The notes below the pieces were generated by a model that had not been told where the DNA came from, searched no databases, and saw only the letters and a program-made list of their open reading frames with translations. A DNA stretch of 64,000 nt from Gemmatimonadota bacterium. Lineage in GTDB: Bacteria > Gemmatimonadota > Gemmatimonadetes > Longimicrobiales > Gaopeijiaceae. This document shows, in pieces, positions 45,659 through 55,328 of this stretch. The stretch is from NCBI GenBank assembly GCA_022826565.1, contig JAJDUP010000003.1, positions 1 to 64,000 of the forward strand, given 5' to 3'. Each line of letters begins with the position of its first letter. Position 1 is the first letter of the stretch. Made by a program: the position numbers and the translations under genes.

Positions 45659-46774
45659 ATGGCCAATCCCACCTTCGATGCACTGCGATACGCGCAGGGT
45701 TGGGCGCGCACCGCTTCCGGTCTGCCGATCCGGGGGGTCTCCACCACGGACGTCACGATCGGCGGCCCGGGAGAGACCCTGCAGGCACGGCGATACCGCC
45801 CCGCAGCGCGGCGGCGCCCCCTTCCCGGCTGGGTCGTCCTGCACGGCGCCACCCGCCCGGGAGCCGACCACGAGGCCATCGTCCGTCTCGCGGCCTCGGT
45901 GGCCAGCGCCGGCGGCGACGTCCTCGTCCCGGACGTGCCCGAGTGGCGCGCACTCGATCTCGACCCGGCGCCCGCGCGGCGCGCCCTTCGCATCGCGGCA
46001 GAGCACATGTGCGGCGACCCCGAGGTGCGCCCGGGTGGGGTCGTCCTGATGGGCCTGTCCTTCGGCTGCACCCAGGCGATCGCAGCCGGCGCCGAGTTGG
46101 CCGCCGAAGGACTCGCGCGGGGCGTCTTCGGCTACGGCGGCTACCACAGCCTCGACGACACCGTTCGCTTCGCGCTCACCGGCCAGTTCGAGTGGCGGCG
46201 GCGTACGGAGTATCTGCGCCCCGATCCATACGGACGCTGGGTGATCGCCGCCAACTACCTGCACCGCATTCCGGGGTGCGAGGGCGCCCGGGACGTGTCA
46301 CGGGCGCTGCGCCGGCTCGCCGCGATGGCCGGCGACCACGGGTTCATGTCATGGGAGCCGAGCAGCGATCCCTACAAGGACGAAGTGATCGAATCGGTGT
46401 CGGCGCCGAACCGGGAGCTGTTCCGGGTCTTCGCCCCGAATGCGGCCCAGGACCCGGAGCCGGGCCGCGCCAGGGAACTCGCCCCTCTTCTCGCCGAAGT
46501 CGCTCGGAGGGTCCATCCCGGACTGGAGCTTTCCCGCGCTCTGGATGGCCGCCCTCTTCCCCCCATCCGCCTCATCCACGGCCGCGAGGACCACCTGATC
46601 CCGTTTACGGAGACGCTGGCGCTCGAGCGCTATCTGCGGAAGCGCGCGGATGTGTCCGCGACGATCACGGGGCTGCTGGCGCATTCCAGGGGTTCGGGAC
46701 GGGGCGTGGCGCAGGTGCGGGAAGCCGCGCGGTTTTTCGGCGCGCTGCGGGGGGTGATGCGGCTGCAGGGGTAG
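45659..46774 (+). CDS. Alpha/beta-hydrolase
   Basis: About 371 aa, GGAGG about 10 nt upstream of the ATG. Hydrolase features: PGWVVLHGATRPGADHEAIV (oxyanion region), nucleophile elbow VLMGLSFGCTQAI, late acid loop LIHGREDHLIPF, and a His near the end (LAHSRGSG). No signal peptide. The substrate is unknown. It lies back-to-back with the DUF2723 gene, 70 nt apart, so the two share a divergent promoter region. Confidence 0.8.
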   Translation: MANPTFDALRYAQGWARTASGLPIRGVSTTDVTIGGPGETLQARRYRPAARRRPLPGWVVLHGATRPGADHEAIVRLAASVASAGGDVLVPDVPEWRALDLDPAPARRALRIAAEHMCGDPEVRPGGVVLMGLSFGCTQAIAAGAELAAEGLARGVFGYGGYHSLDDTVRFALTGQFEWRRRTEYLRPDPYGRWVIAANYLHRIPGCEGARDVSRALRRLAAMAGDHGFMSWEPSSDPYKDEVIESVSAPNRELFRVFAPNAAQDPEPGRARELAPLLAEVARRVHPGLELSRALDGRPLPPIRLIHGREDHLIPFTETLALERYLRKRADVSATITGLLAHSRGSGRGVAQVREAARFFGALRGVMRLQG

Positions 46775-46789
46775 TTGTGGAGCCCCCCT

Positions 46790-47485
46790 TCACCTCACTC
46801 GGTAACGCACCCCCAGACTGACCACCGGCCAGAAGTTGACGAAGCTCGCGGCGTCATCCTCGGTCCACCCTCTTTCGGTTTCCAGGTCGGCGCGGAACCG
46901 GGGCGAGTTCAGCACCGCCGGATCGCCCGTGGCGGCCATGTCGAACTCGGGGTTGAAGTGCATGACTGCGCCGAGATCCAGCACGAAGTCGAAAGCCCGC
47001 GCCGATCGCGACCGGAATCCCACCAGCAAGTATGGGGCGGTCGAGCCGGAGATGAGGGTGGTGGTCAGCGAGCGGACTTCCGGGTGCTGGTAGAAGCCAC
47101 CGCCGATATCGATCGTGGCCCCGGGCCGGTAGGTGATTTCGTGTACGGGGTCGCCGGACCTGAACAGCAGGCCGGCACCGCCGCGGAGAGGGCCGGACGA
47201 CACCTCGGCTCCGAGCGTGTAGACCATCGTGGGCAACGACAGTTCAGCGCTGCGGTTGGAGGCGAGCCCGAACATCCCCGTGAGATCGACATCGAATCCG
47301 AGGAATCCGGCCCCGCCGCGGAATGCGACGTTTTCGTTCACGGCGATGGTCATGTCGGCGCCGATACCGAGGGTGCCGAGGCGAGCGCCCAGCGCGACGC
47401 TCTGCTGCAGGGCGTGGGCGGACTGAGTCGTGGCCGACAGCGAAAGGGCGGCGGTCACGACCAGGGTGAGAGATTTCACGGGCAC
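46790..47485 (-). CDS. Outer-membrane-type beta protein (paralogue B)
   Basis: About 231 aa from a GTG at 47485, with GGGGAGG about 10 nt upstream (a GTG at 47479 also fits). Signal peptide (LTLVVTAALSLSATTQSAHA). Barrel-like strands match paralogue A at 29852: ATIDIGGGFYQHPEV, TTTLISGSTAPYLLVGF, DLGAVMHFNPEFDMAATG and the closing FWPVVSLGVRYRVR. It begins only a few nt after the propeller stop, so the two form an operon. Function unknown. Confidence 0.75.
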   Translation of the reverse strand: MPVKSLTLVVTAALSLSATTQSAHALQQSVALGARLGTLGIGADMTIAVNENVAFRGGAGFLGFDVDLTGMFGLASNRSAELSLPTMVYTLGAEVSSGPLRGGAGLLFRSGDPVHEITYRPGATIDIGGGFYQHPEVRSLTTTLISGSTAPYLLVGFRSRSARAFDFVLDLGAVMHFNPEFDMAATGDPAVLNSPRFRADLETERGWTEDDAASFVNFWPVVSLGVRYRVR

Positions 47486-47492
47486 TGTTCCG

Positions 47493-48728
47493 CTACCTCC
47501 CCAGGATCCGGCGCAACTCCACGATCTCCTCGTCGAGTTCCGTTCGGCGCAGCACCGCGGCCAGGTCGCCCAGCACGTCAATCAGAACGACGTCGTCCGC
47601 CGAGAAAAGCGTGGCGATCTGGCCCGTTCCCGGCCGGAATACGTACCATTCAAGCCCTTCCGGATCCGCATCCTCGCTTGGAAGCCCTCCGTAACGGAGC
47701 GCCCAGATCAGTCCGTCGGCCGTCGTGACCGGGAGGTGGTCCGGTGTTGACAGTGACAGCCGGCCATAGAGAGGCAGGTGCTCGGGGAGCCCCATGGCGT
47801 CCAGCATTCCCTCTACTACAGGTCGGCCTGAGCCAAGGTCTTCGGAATCCAGCAGTGTCCGGCGAGCGAACTTCGCCTCCTCCGGCCGCAACGGAGTCGG
47901 ATCCGGCACAATCGCAGGCCTCAGCGTATCGCGAGCGACCCCATCACTCCCGTACACCGGAATGTCGTACGAGTCGTTTTCTACAACTACGAACAGGGAG
48001 TCGACGACCGCCGCATGCGAATCTCGGCCGAAGAGACGCAACATCTGCCTGATCCCGTTGGTCCCAACGGGCTCGCCCCAGAGCTCCGGACCGGCCATTT
48101 CGAGCAGGCGGTGCCCGAATCGACCTTCCCGGTCGAAGAGAAGAAGCGTTACAGCCTCTCGCCAGACTGACGGCTCTGTCGGCCAGGACAGATGCGATTT
48201 GTCGGCCAGCACCGAACCATCCGGGAACACCCCCAACGCAGATAGCCCCGCGAGGTACTCCTCAGGCGGGGAAAGAGCGACCGTAGCGAGCAACCGGCCG
48301 TCAAGGCTGTATCTCGAGACTTCACGGCCATACCGATCATACGCGAAGAGATGGTCGCCGCTCCGACGCATCCAGTCGAGGTCGCCGTACTCGCCGGGGC
48401 CCTCGCCTCGTCCTCCGACCTCCGTCTCGAGCGAGCCGCCGTGGTCGTAGAATCGAAGCGTGCCCTCGCTCTCCTGCGCAATCACGACGTGGCGCTCCGT
48501 GATCACGATCCCGGTGACCTCGAAGAGCAGATCCTCCTCGGTGTCGCCGACGCTCATCAGCGGTACCGAGTCCAGCCGCCACTCCTCAAGCGCTTCGGAC
48601 CGACCGTCGCTGTCTCCGTCGGATCCGCAGGCACCCAGGAATACCACCATGGTTACCACCGCGGAGAGGGCCGGAACGAAGATGAGACTGTACGCGAGCG
48701 CCTTGGCGTCCCAGTTCCGTTCCTTCAT
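47493..48728 (-). CDS. 6-bladed beta-propeller lipoprotein
   Basis: About 411 aa from the ATG at 48728. Lipobox VVFLGAC. Carries the signature RGEGPGEY and typical blades (VLADKSHLSW, HLFAYDRYGREVSRYSLDGRLLATV), but its C-terminal block lacks the FGPDGL signature, so it is a divergent member. It is followed immediately by the outer-membrane-type gene, which suggests joint envelope localisation. Confidence 0.8.
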   Translation of the reverse strand: MKERNWDAKALAYSLIFVPALSAVVTMVVFLGACGSDGDSDGRSEALEEWRLDSVPLMSVGDTEEDLLFEVTGIVITERHVVIAQESEGTLRFYDHGGSLETEVGGRGEGPGEYGDLDWMRRSGDHLFAYDRYGREVSRYSLDGRLLATVALSPPEEYLAGLSALGVFPDGSVLADKSHLSWPTEPSVWREAVTLLLFDREGRFGHRLLEMAGPELWGEPVGTNGIRQMLRLFGRDSHAAVVDSLFVVVENDSYDIPVYGSDGVARDTLRPAIVPDPTPLRPEEAKFARRTLLDSEDLGSGRPVVEGMLDAMGLPEHLPLYGRLSLSTPDHLPVTTADGLIWALRYGGLPSEDADPEGLEWYVFRPGTGQIATLFSADDVVLIDVLGDLAAVLRRTELDEEIVELRRILGR

Positions 48729-48847
48729 GCAAACCGCCACATGACGCTCGTCCTCTTCCAAGGCTTGTCGGTTGATGCGCGTCCCCCGTCCCACCAATCT
48801 TGAAGGCCCCCATCATCCAAGCCAGTTCCCTCATCCGAGACATCCTG

Positions 48848-51800
48848 ATGACCGATCTCCTCGCACGACGGCTCCGCTGCTCCATCCAGTCTGCAGCCGC
48901 GACAGCCGCCCTGGCCTTCCTCCCCTTCCTCGCAGACGCCCAGGTCACCACCGAACAGCTCGACGGCCTGCGCCCCCGCAACATCGGCCCCGCCGTCATG
49001 AGCGGCCGCATCGTCGACCTGGCCGTCGCCGAGTCCGACGTGTTCAAGTACTACGTCGCATCCTCGACCGGCGGCGTCTACAAGACCAGCGACAACGGCA
49101 TCACGCTCGATCCCGTCTTCGAGAACGAGGGCACCCATTCGGTCGGCGCCATCGCGCTCCACCAGCGCGACACGTCCATCGTCTGGGTCGGCACCGGCGA
49201 GCGCGCCAACCGGCAGAGTTCGTCGTGGGGTGACGGCGTCTACAAGAGCACCGACGGCGGTGAGACCTGGACCAACATGGGTCTGCGCGACAGCAAGCAC
49301 ATCGGCCGCATCGCGCTGCACCCGGACGACACCGACCTCGTCTACGTCGCCGCGATGGGCCACCTGTGGGGCCCGAACGACGAGCGTGGCCTGTATCGCA
49401 GCAGCGATGGCGGCGACACCTGGCAGCCCATCCTGCAGGTCGACGAACACACCGGCGCCGTGGACGTCGCGCTCGACCCCGGTCAGCCGAACATCGTCTA
49501 CGCCGCCACCTACCAGCGCCAGCGCCGCCCCTGGGGCTTCCACGGCGGCGGCCCCGGCAGCGCGCTCCACCGCAGCATGGACGGCGGCAACACCTGGGAA
49601 CGGCTGACCGGCCCCGGCATCACGCGCGGCCTCCCCGAGGACGTGATCGGCCGGATCGGCATCTCCATCTACCGCAGCGACCCCCGCATCGTCTACGCGG
49701 CCGTCGAGCAGGGCTACCGCTACAACGCGTCCACCGCCTACACCGAGCGCCGCGCCGGCATCTACCGCTCCGAGGACCGCGGCGACACGTGGGAGCTGAT
49801 GAGCGACTGGAACCCGCGCCCCATGTACGCCAGCCAGATCACGGTCGATCCCAGCGACGACCAGCGCATCTACATGGTCAACAGCTACTCCTTCTCGGAC
49901 GACGGCGGCCGCACCTTCACCGTCCCGCCCCAGAGCCTCCACGGCGACGACCGCCTGGTCTGGGTCAACCCCACCGACTCCCGCCACGTCATGAAGGCCG
50001 ACGACGGCGGCCTCGGCATCTCCTACGACCGCGGCCTGAACTGGCTCTACATCTCGGACCTGCCGGTCAGCCAGTACTACCGCGTCAGCGTCGACATGGC
50101 CCGCCCCTACAACGTCTACGGCGGCCTCCAGGACAACGGCTCCTGGATGGGGCCCAGCGAGACCTGGCGCCAGAACGGCATCGTCAACAGCGACTGGACA
50201 CGTCTGGGCGGCGGCGACGGGTTCATCAACTTCGCCGACACCACCAACAATTACATCGTCTACACGGAATCCCAGTACCTCAATCTCTCGCGTTTCAACA
50301 CCCGCACCGGCGAGCGCACTGCCATCCGCCCCGGCGACCCCGTCGGACACATCGCCGGACGCCGCAACTGGGAGACCTGGCGCGAGGTCGGCACCTTCGA
50401 GGAGGAGCGCCTCGGCAACGCGATGGCGCCCGCCAACTGGGACGGCCCGTTCATCATCTCGCCGCACGACGCGTCCACGCTGTACGCCGGCACCAACATC
50501 CTCTGGAGGACCACGGACCGCGGCGACTCCTGGACCGCGCTCGGCGACCTCACCACGGGCGTCGACCGGCGCACCATCCCGATCATGGGCCAGATGCCCG
50601 ACGACTACACGCCCTCCCTCGACGACGGCATCCCCTACTACCCCACCATCTCGGCCGTCTCCGAAAGCCCGCTCGCGCGCGGCCTCCTCTACGCCGGCAC
50701 GGACGACGGCCGCCTCCACGTCTCGCACGACGGCGGCGCGACCTGGACCGACCTTTCCGCCCGCGACATCTCCGACTCCGACGAGCCCTCCGCCGCCGAC
50801 TTCCCCGGCCTTCCCAACGGCGCCTGGGTCAGCGGCATCGAGCCCTCCCGCCACGACGAGGCCCGCGTCTACGCCGTTTGGAACAACTACCGCAACGACG
50901 ACTACGCCAACTACCTCTACCGCTCCGACGACTACGGCCAGAGCTGGGTATCGATCACCGGCGACCTGCCAGCCGACCGCGTCCTACGGACCGTTCGCGA
51001 AGATCTCCGCAACCCGTCCGTCCTCTTTCTGGGCGCCGAAATCGGCCTCTACTACACCATGGACGGCGGCGCGCACTGGACCGAGCTCCGCGGCGGCATG
51101 CCCACCCTGCCCTTCAACGACCTCGTCATCCATCCCCGCGAGAACGACCTCGTGCTCGGGACGCACGGCCGCGGCATCTGGATCCTCGATCAGATCAACG
51201 CGCTGCAGGAGCTGACGGAAGAGGTGGTTGGGGAGAGCGCCCATCTCTTCACCGTCGAGCCGGCGGTGCAGATACGCCGCGCGGGTCGCTCGGCCCACAC
51301 GGGAGATGTGTACTACCGGGGCGAGAACCCCCCTCTGGGCGCAATCCTGGACTACTGGCTCGGTGCGGCCGCCGAGGTCGGCACGGTCGAGATCGCCATC
51401 GAGGACTCGGGCGGCGGCCATGTGGCCACGGTCCGCGGCGGCACGCGGCAGGGCATGAACCGCGTGGTGTGGGACATGCGCCACCAGGTCGGCGGTGGCG
51501 ACGATGCCGCCCGGCCAGGCCCGGGTGGTGCCCGCCGTGGCCCGCTCGTCGTCCCGGGAACGTACACGGCGCGCCTTTCGGCCGCGGGCACCGAATCGAC
51601 CCAACAGTTCGTCGTCCGCGAGGACCCGCGCCTCAACGTCACGCCGGGCACACGCGCCGCCTGGACGGGCGATCTGCTCGAACTGGCCGATCTTTCGGCC
51701 CAGGCCGTGACCCAGCTCAACGCGATCGAGGACGCGCTGGAAGACACCGCCGACGACGACACGGGCGCCCGCGCCACCAAACTGCGCGACCTGCAGCGCG

Positions 51801-51955
51801 AGTTCGGCGAGCTGATGAGCCGCATCGGGCGTCTCTCGGGCGAGGTCGAGGGCGTGGTCGCGCCGCTTACGCAGGACCAGCGGTCGCGCAGGGACTTCTA
51901 CATCGAGATGCTGGGGGTGCTGAGCGGGGAGGCGGCGGACGCTGTGAGCCCGTGA
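48848..51955 (+). CDS. VPS10/sortilin-like BNR-repeat exported protein
   Basis: About 1,035 aa from the ATG at 48848, chosen over a TTG at 48800 because it starts the signal peptide (SAAATAALAFLPFLADAQ). Asp-box/BNR repeats throughout (VYKTSDNGITLDPV, YKSTDGGETWTNMG, YRSEDRGDTWELM, HVSHDGGATWTDL), two propellers plus a C-terminal beta-sandwich and helical tail. Same architecture as the protein at 12262, but without its Gly/Arg-rich insert. The catalytic role is unproven. Its stop overlaps the methyltransferase start (GTGA). Confidence 0.86.
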   Translation: MTDLLARRLRCSIQSAAATAALAFLPFLADAQVTTEQLDGLRPRNIGPAVMSGRIVDLAVAESDVFKYYVASSTGGVYKTSDNGITLDPVFENEGTHSVGAIALHQRDTSIVWVGTGERANRQSSSWGDGVYKSTDGGETWTNMGLRDSKHIGRIALHPDDTDLVYVAAMGHLWGPNDERGLYRSSDGGDTWQPILQVDEHTGAVDVALDPGQPNIVYAATYQRQRRPWGFHGGGPGSALHRSMDGGNTWERLTGPGITRGLPEDVIGRIGISIYRSDPRIVYAAVEQGYRYNASTAYTERRAGIYRSEDRGDTWELMSDWNPRPMYASQITVDPSDDQRIYMVNSYSFSDDGGRTFTVPPQSLHGDDRLVWVNPTDSRHVMKADDGGLGISYDRGLNWLYISDLPVSQYYRVSVDMARPYNVYGGLQDNGSWMGPSETWRQNGIVNSDWTRLGGGDGFINFADTTNNYIVYTESQYLNLSRFNTRTGERTAIRPGDPVGHIAGRRNWETWREVGTFEEERLGNAMAPANWDGPFIISPHDASTLYAGTNILWRTTDRGDSWTALGDLTTGVDRRTIPIMGQMPDDYTPSLDDGIPYYPTISAVSESPLARGLLYAGTDDGRLHVSHDGGATWTDLSARDISDSDEPSAADFPGLPNGAWVSGIEPSRHDEARVYAVWNNYRNDDYANYLYRSDDYGQSWVSITGDLPADRVLRTVREDLRNPSVLFLGAEIGLYYTMDGGAHWTELRGGMPTLPFNDLVIHPRENDLVLGTHGRGIWILDQINALQELTEEVVGESAHLFTVEPAVQIRRAGRSAHTGDVYYRGENPPLGAILDYWLGAAAEVGTVEIAIEDSGGGHVATVRGGTRQGMNRVVWDMRHQVGGGDDAARPGPGGARRGPLVVPGTYTARLSAAGTESTQQFVVREDPRLNVTPGTRAAWTGDLLELADLSAQAVTQLNAIEDALEDTADDDTGARATKLRDLQREFGELMSRIGRLSGEVEGVVAPLTQDQRSRRDFYIEMLGVLSGEAADAVSP

Positions 51956-52704
51956 CGGACCGCTACTCGGACTATGACCCCTTTGCGTGGATCTACAACA
52001 AGCACTGGGGCTCGTTCGCCACGCGCATAGTGCCCGTCCTGGACGAACTGGTCTTGGATGACCTCCCTCCAGGAGCCCGCATCCTTGATCTGTGCTGCGG
52101 TACCGGGCAACTGGCCCACACCCTTTCCGCACGAGGCTTCGAATTGACCGGGATTGACGGATCCGAGTCGATGATCGCGATCGCGCGCGAGAATGCCCCG
52201 GATGCGGCATTCCGAGTCGACGATGCGCGTGATTTCACGATCGACGGGGAATTCCATGCAGCCCTCTCGACCTTCGACAGCTTGAACCACGTCATGAGCT
52301 TGGCTGAGCTCACGAGCGTTCTCAGGAACGTCTATCGGGCTCTGATGTGTGGAGGCGTCTTCGCGTTCGACCTCAACATGGAGGAAGGATACCGGATCAG
52401 ATGGCGAGGATCTCACGGCTATGTCGAGGATGACCACGCCTGTTTCGCCAGAAGCAGCTACCTGTCGGACGAGAGAATCGGAAAGACAGAAGTCACCATG
52501 TTCTTTCATGAGGGAGACCGATGGGAGCGTGCCGTTGTGAAGCTTGTGCAGCGGTGCTACTCCGAAGACGAGATCTTGAAAGCGCTCGAATCCGTCGGAT
52601 TCGTGGAGAGCGAGGTCTTTGACAGGGCCGGAGATCTGGGCGAGAAGCTTTCCAGGTTCCCAGGCCGGAGCTTTTTTGTCTGTCACAAACCCCGGAGCCA
52701 CTAA
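51952..52704 (+). CDS. Class I SAM-dependent methyltransferase
   Basis: 250 aa from a GTG overlapping the VPS10-gene stop. SAM-binding motif ILDLCCGTGQLAHTLSARGF, acidic strand-2 residue in LTGIDGSESM, VDDARDF and the motif-IV-like LSTFDSLNHVM. The C-terminal part (SYLSDERIGKTEVTMFFHEG) resembles small-molecule methyltransferases of the type-11/25 group. The substrate is unknown. Codon usage looks less GC-biased than its neighbour, possibly reflecting a separate origin. Confidence 0.87.
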   Translation: MTDRYSDYDPFAWIYNKHWGSFATRIVPVLDELVLDDLPPGARILDLCCGTGQLAHTLSARGFELTGIDGSESMIAIARENAPDAAFRVDDARDFTIDGEFHAALSTFDSLNHVMSLAELTSVLRNVYRALMCGGVFAFDLNMEEGYRIRWRGSHGYVEDDHACFARSSYLSDERIGKTEVTMFFHEGDRWERAVVKLVQRCYSEDEILKALESVGFVESEVFDRAGDLGEKLSRFPGRSFFVCHKPRSH

Positions 52705-52719
52705 CACCGCCAACGACGC

Positions 52720-53659
52720 ATGCACCAGCGCCGCCTTCCCCCGATACTCGGCCTCGCCACTGCGGTCGCCTTTGCCGTCTGCCTGGCGACCACTTCCGCG
52801 GTAAATGCGCAGGAAGTCGTCGAATTGCCCGCCGAAGATCGCTTTCTGTCCGCCGACTTCGAGGAGCTTTACCGGGTTGGGTCCGTTGTGGGAGGTGCCT
52901 GGGACACCTTCGGAGCGGTAGCGGCTGTCGACTTCGACGGGGCAGGCAATCTCTATGTCCCCGATGATCAAACCGCACAGATCACCGTCGTAGACCTTGA
53001 AGGTGGTCTGATCCGCCAGTTCGGCCGAAGAGGCGAGGGCCCCGGCGAGTTCAGCGGACAAGCGTGGGCATTCAGCGTATGGAGCGATGGACGCATCGCG
53101 GTCTACGATGCGGGCAAGCGTGCCTTCATGACGTTCGGTGCCGACGGCGGGTTCAATCGGCAGATCCCACTTGAGGGACCAACATTCATCTCGATACCAG
53201 CGCTGCAGGCCGACCCCGCGCGCATATCCGTCGTGTCGACCGGCGAGGTGGAGTAGCATCCTGGGACCGGAGGGCGGGTTGTCCCACGTAGTGACCAGAC
53301 CGCTTCGGCCGGAACCCGTGACGCGGCGGCACAGAGCCGAACACCTCGAGCGCGACTGGGCCCCAAGTCGTCGCGCCCAGCTGGAGTCCACGGTGTTCCA
53401 TCACGAGATTCCCGTCGTGCGGGACCTGAGAACGAGTTGGGAAGGCACAATCTGGGTCCGACGCGGGGGTGACGAGCCGGATAGTGACGGACCGATCGAT
53501 CTGCTCACCGCCGATGGCCGCTATCTGGGCAGCTTTTTTCAGGACGCCGCTGATCTGCCGTCTGCGTTCGGGCCGGACGGGCTGGTCGCTTTCGTGGAGA
53601 GGGACGGACTGGACGTGCCGTCGGTCGTGGTGAAGCGGTTGCCGCCTGGTGTGCGGTAG
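52720..53659 (+). pseudogene. Broken 6-bladed beta-propeller gene
   Basis: The N-terminal part (signal peptide ending VNAQ, first blades, signature RRGEGPGEF) stops at 53256 after VVSTGEVE. The C-terminal part continues in another frame (ILGPEGGLSHVVTRPLRPEP to FGPDGLVAFVERDGLDVP) and ends at 53659. Compared with intact relatives of about 420 residues, roughly 100 central residues are missing, so an internal deletion plus frameshift is likely. The two pieces might still be translated separately. Confidence 0.75.
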
Positions 53660-53674
53660 GAATCCGGCAGAGCC

Positions 53675-54481
53675 CTATCGGTCTCGCGCCTCCAGCAACC
53701 TCAATACATCCCCCTTCCCCACCATCTCTTCGTCCCGCTCCAGGAACGGGCGCACATCTGCAACGACCGCGTCCCATGGCAGCCCCTCCACACGTTCCGC
53801 CACAACGCCACGCCAGGTGCCCGCATCAAGTGGCGCGGCCTCCGCATCGGTCTGTCTGACCGCCGCGTCGAGCAACTTCAGGTTCGGTGCCGGCCAGGTC
53901 GGGTCGCTCAGATACCAGGCGAGGTCGTAGATATCCCTGCCCTTGGCCCACGGCCGGCACATGACCGCGTGCAGCTTGCCCGCCAGAAGTGACGCGCGGT
54001 CGTGATGATGGAGTCTCAACGCCACGTGCTTTCGGATCAGCCGTGTTTCGGTGACGGCACCCGCAGGCGGATTGGTGTCCACGTCGACTTTCACGGCCAG
54101 CGTCTCATCCCGATGCGGCGACAGCCCGGTCTCGTAGAGCACCCCTCGAACACGAACCCAACCGCCATGGACAGTGCCTCGGTCGCGGACCGAGCCCGCA
54201 GCCTCGTAGCCCTCCCGCCGGAGCTGCCGCACGATCGCCCGCATCCAGCCACGCAGGTCGTAGAGTTCGCGCGGCCCCTCGAGCGCGAAACCGAGATCCT
54301 CGGAGTATCTGCGCAAACCGTACAGGAACCGGAGGGCGGTGCCTCCCTGGAATGCGAGCGGCGCCATCGCCCCGGCCCGCTGCAGGCCCTCGAGAATCCG
54401 CGCCTGGAGGTACTCCCGAACGACGTTGCGGCCGACCAGGGGATCCTGGCCGCGCACCAAGGAGCGCAGGTGGTCCTTCAT
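53675..54481 (-). CDS. AbiEii/AbiGii-family nucleotidyltransferase toxin
   Basis: 268 aa. Toxin of a type IV toxin-antitoxin / abortive-infection pair. Motif I is present (FQGGTALRFLYGL), followed by RRYSEDLGF (59-65), where relatives have SEDLDF: the second Asp of the metal-binding pair is Gly64. Later motifs VKVDVDTNPP and KGRDIYDLAWYL are intact. Loss of that Asp may abolish transferase activity. The ATG overlaps the stop of the upstream antitoxin gene. Confidence 0.88.
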   Translation of the reverse strand: MKDHLRSLVRGQDPLVGRNVVREYLQARILEGLQRAGAMAPLAFQGGTALRFLYGLRRYSEDLGFALEGPRELYDLRGWMRAIVRQLRREGYEAAGSVRDRGTVHGGWVRVRGVLYETGLSPHRDETLAVKVDVDTNPPAGAVTETRLIRKHVALRLHHHDRASLLAGKLHAVMCRPWAKGRDIYDLAWYLSDPTWPAPNLKLLDAAVRQTDAEAAPLDAGTWRGVVAERVEGLPWDAVVADVRPFLERDEEMVGKGDVLRLLEARDR

Positions 54482-55116
54482 AGCGGCTCGTAGGCCAGGG
54501 CCGGGTCACTTGCCAGGCGGTCCAGATGAGCGGCAGCGCGCTGCAACTTGGGGCTGCCCGTGGCGGTCGCGAGTCGTACCAGATCCCGGGCGGAAAGAGC
54601 GTCCAGGTTCAGCCGCAGCCCGTCGATCCAGGCAGGATCGTCTCCGCCCGGCTGCAGGTGGACCAGGTCGAGGAGCGCCTTCTCCGGCGATGCCACAAAC
54701 GCCGTCTGGCCGCCGCCCAGCTCGACCAGTCGATAACCGCCCCGCAACTGCGGCTTGAGATACCGATAGGAAAACCGCCCGAGCGGCGTCTCACGAATCT
54801 GGGGACGTCCCGGCCCAAAGCTGGTCACTTCGGCTACGAACTCCGGAATGGCATCGGCGTACGCCAGCGCCGAGAGCCCGCTGACGTAGGATCCGGGCAT
54901 CAGCCGGTTGGCGATGAGAAACGGATGAGGGATGACCTTGCGGTATGGCGGCGCCAGCGCATATAGGCCGCGACGCAGCCGAAACAGCTTCCTCGACGCG
55001 GTCCACCGGCTCAACTGCGCGGGAAGACCCGGCTCCTGGCCTCGCCCCGCCATCAGCAACCCGGTCTCGAAGACGGGCTCATCTTCGACGATTTGGAGAA
55101 GTTCGGAGAGTTTCAT
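54478..55116 (-). CDS. AbiEi-like antitoxin
   Basis: 212 aa. An N-terminal winged-helix-like part (LPAQLSRWTASRKLFRLRRGLYAL) is followed by the AbiEi core (YVSGLSALAYADAIPE, RYLKPQLRGGYRLVELGGGQTAFVASPEKALLDLV). AbiEi normally represses the operon. The start codon lies inside an AT-rich region with an ATTTGC/GCAAAT inverted repeat (55115-55143) that could be its operator. Confidence 0.85.
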   Translation of the reverse strand: MKLSELLQIVEDEPVFETGLLMAGRGQEPGLPAQLSRWTASRKLFRLRRGLYALAPPYRKVIPHPFLIANRLMPGSYVSGLSALAYADAIPEFVAEVTSFGPGRPQIRETPLGRFSYRYLKPQLRGGYRLVELGGGQTAFVASPEKALLDLVHLQPGGDDPAWIDGLRLNLDALSARDLVRLATATGSPKLQRAAAHLDRLASDPALAYEPL

Positions 55117-55253
55117 TTGCAGAATATGCTCAATAGCGCAAATAAATACAATGATTTGTTGATCAATGCGGTGGGCGGGGCCTTAATGGAATCACGGTCC
55201 GGGTCACGGTTTCGGATCTCTTCCCCAAAGGGGTACCAGGCGGAACGCACGCA

Positions 55254-55305
55254 TTGCAGCCAGGATTTGGAATGTGTATAATATATGTGATTGCGTATAT
55301 ATTAT
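55254..55305 (+). promoter_or_regulatory. vapBC promoter and operator
   Basis: TTGCAG (55254-55259), 17-nt spacer, perfect TATAAT (55277-55282). Overlapping the -10 is a perfect inverted repeat ATAATATAT-N10-ATATATTAT (55278-55305), a typical site for autoregulation by a VapB-type dimer. Confidence 0.75.
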
Positions 55306-55328
55306 GCCCATATCTGACAGACCACTTG

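Noticed and set aside
49366..51951. Arg-rich frame preceding the methyltransferase in the same frame
   Set aside because: It is a shadow of the VPS10-like gene; the methyltransferase starts at the GTG 51952.
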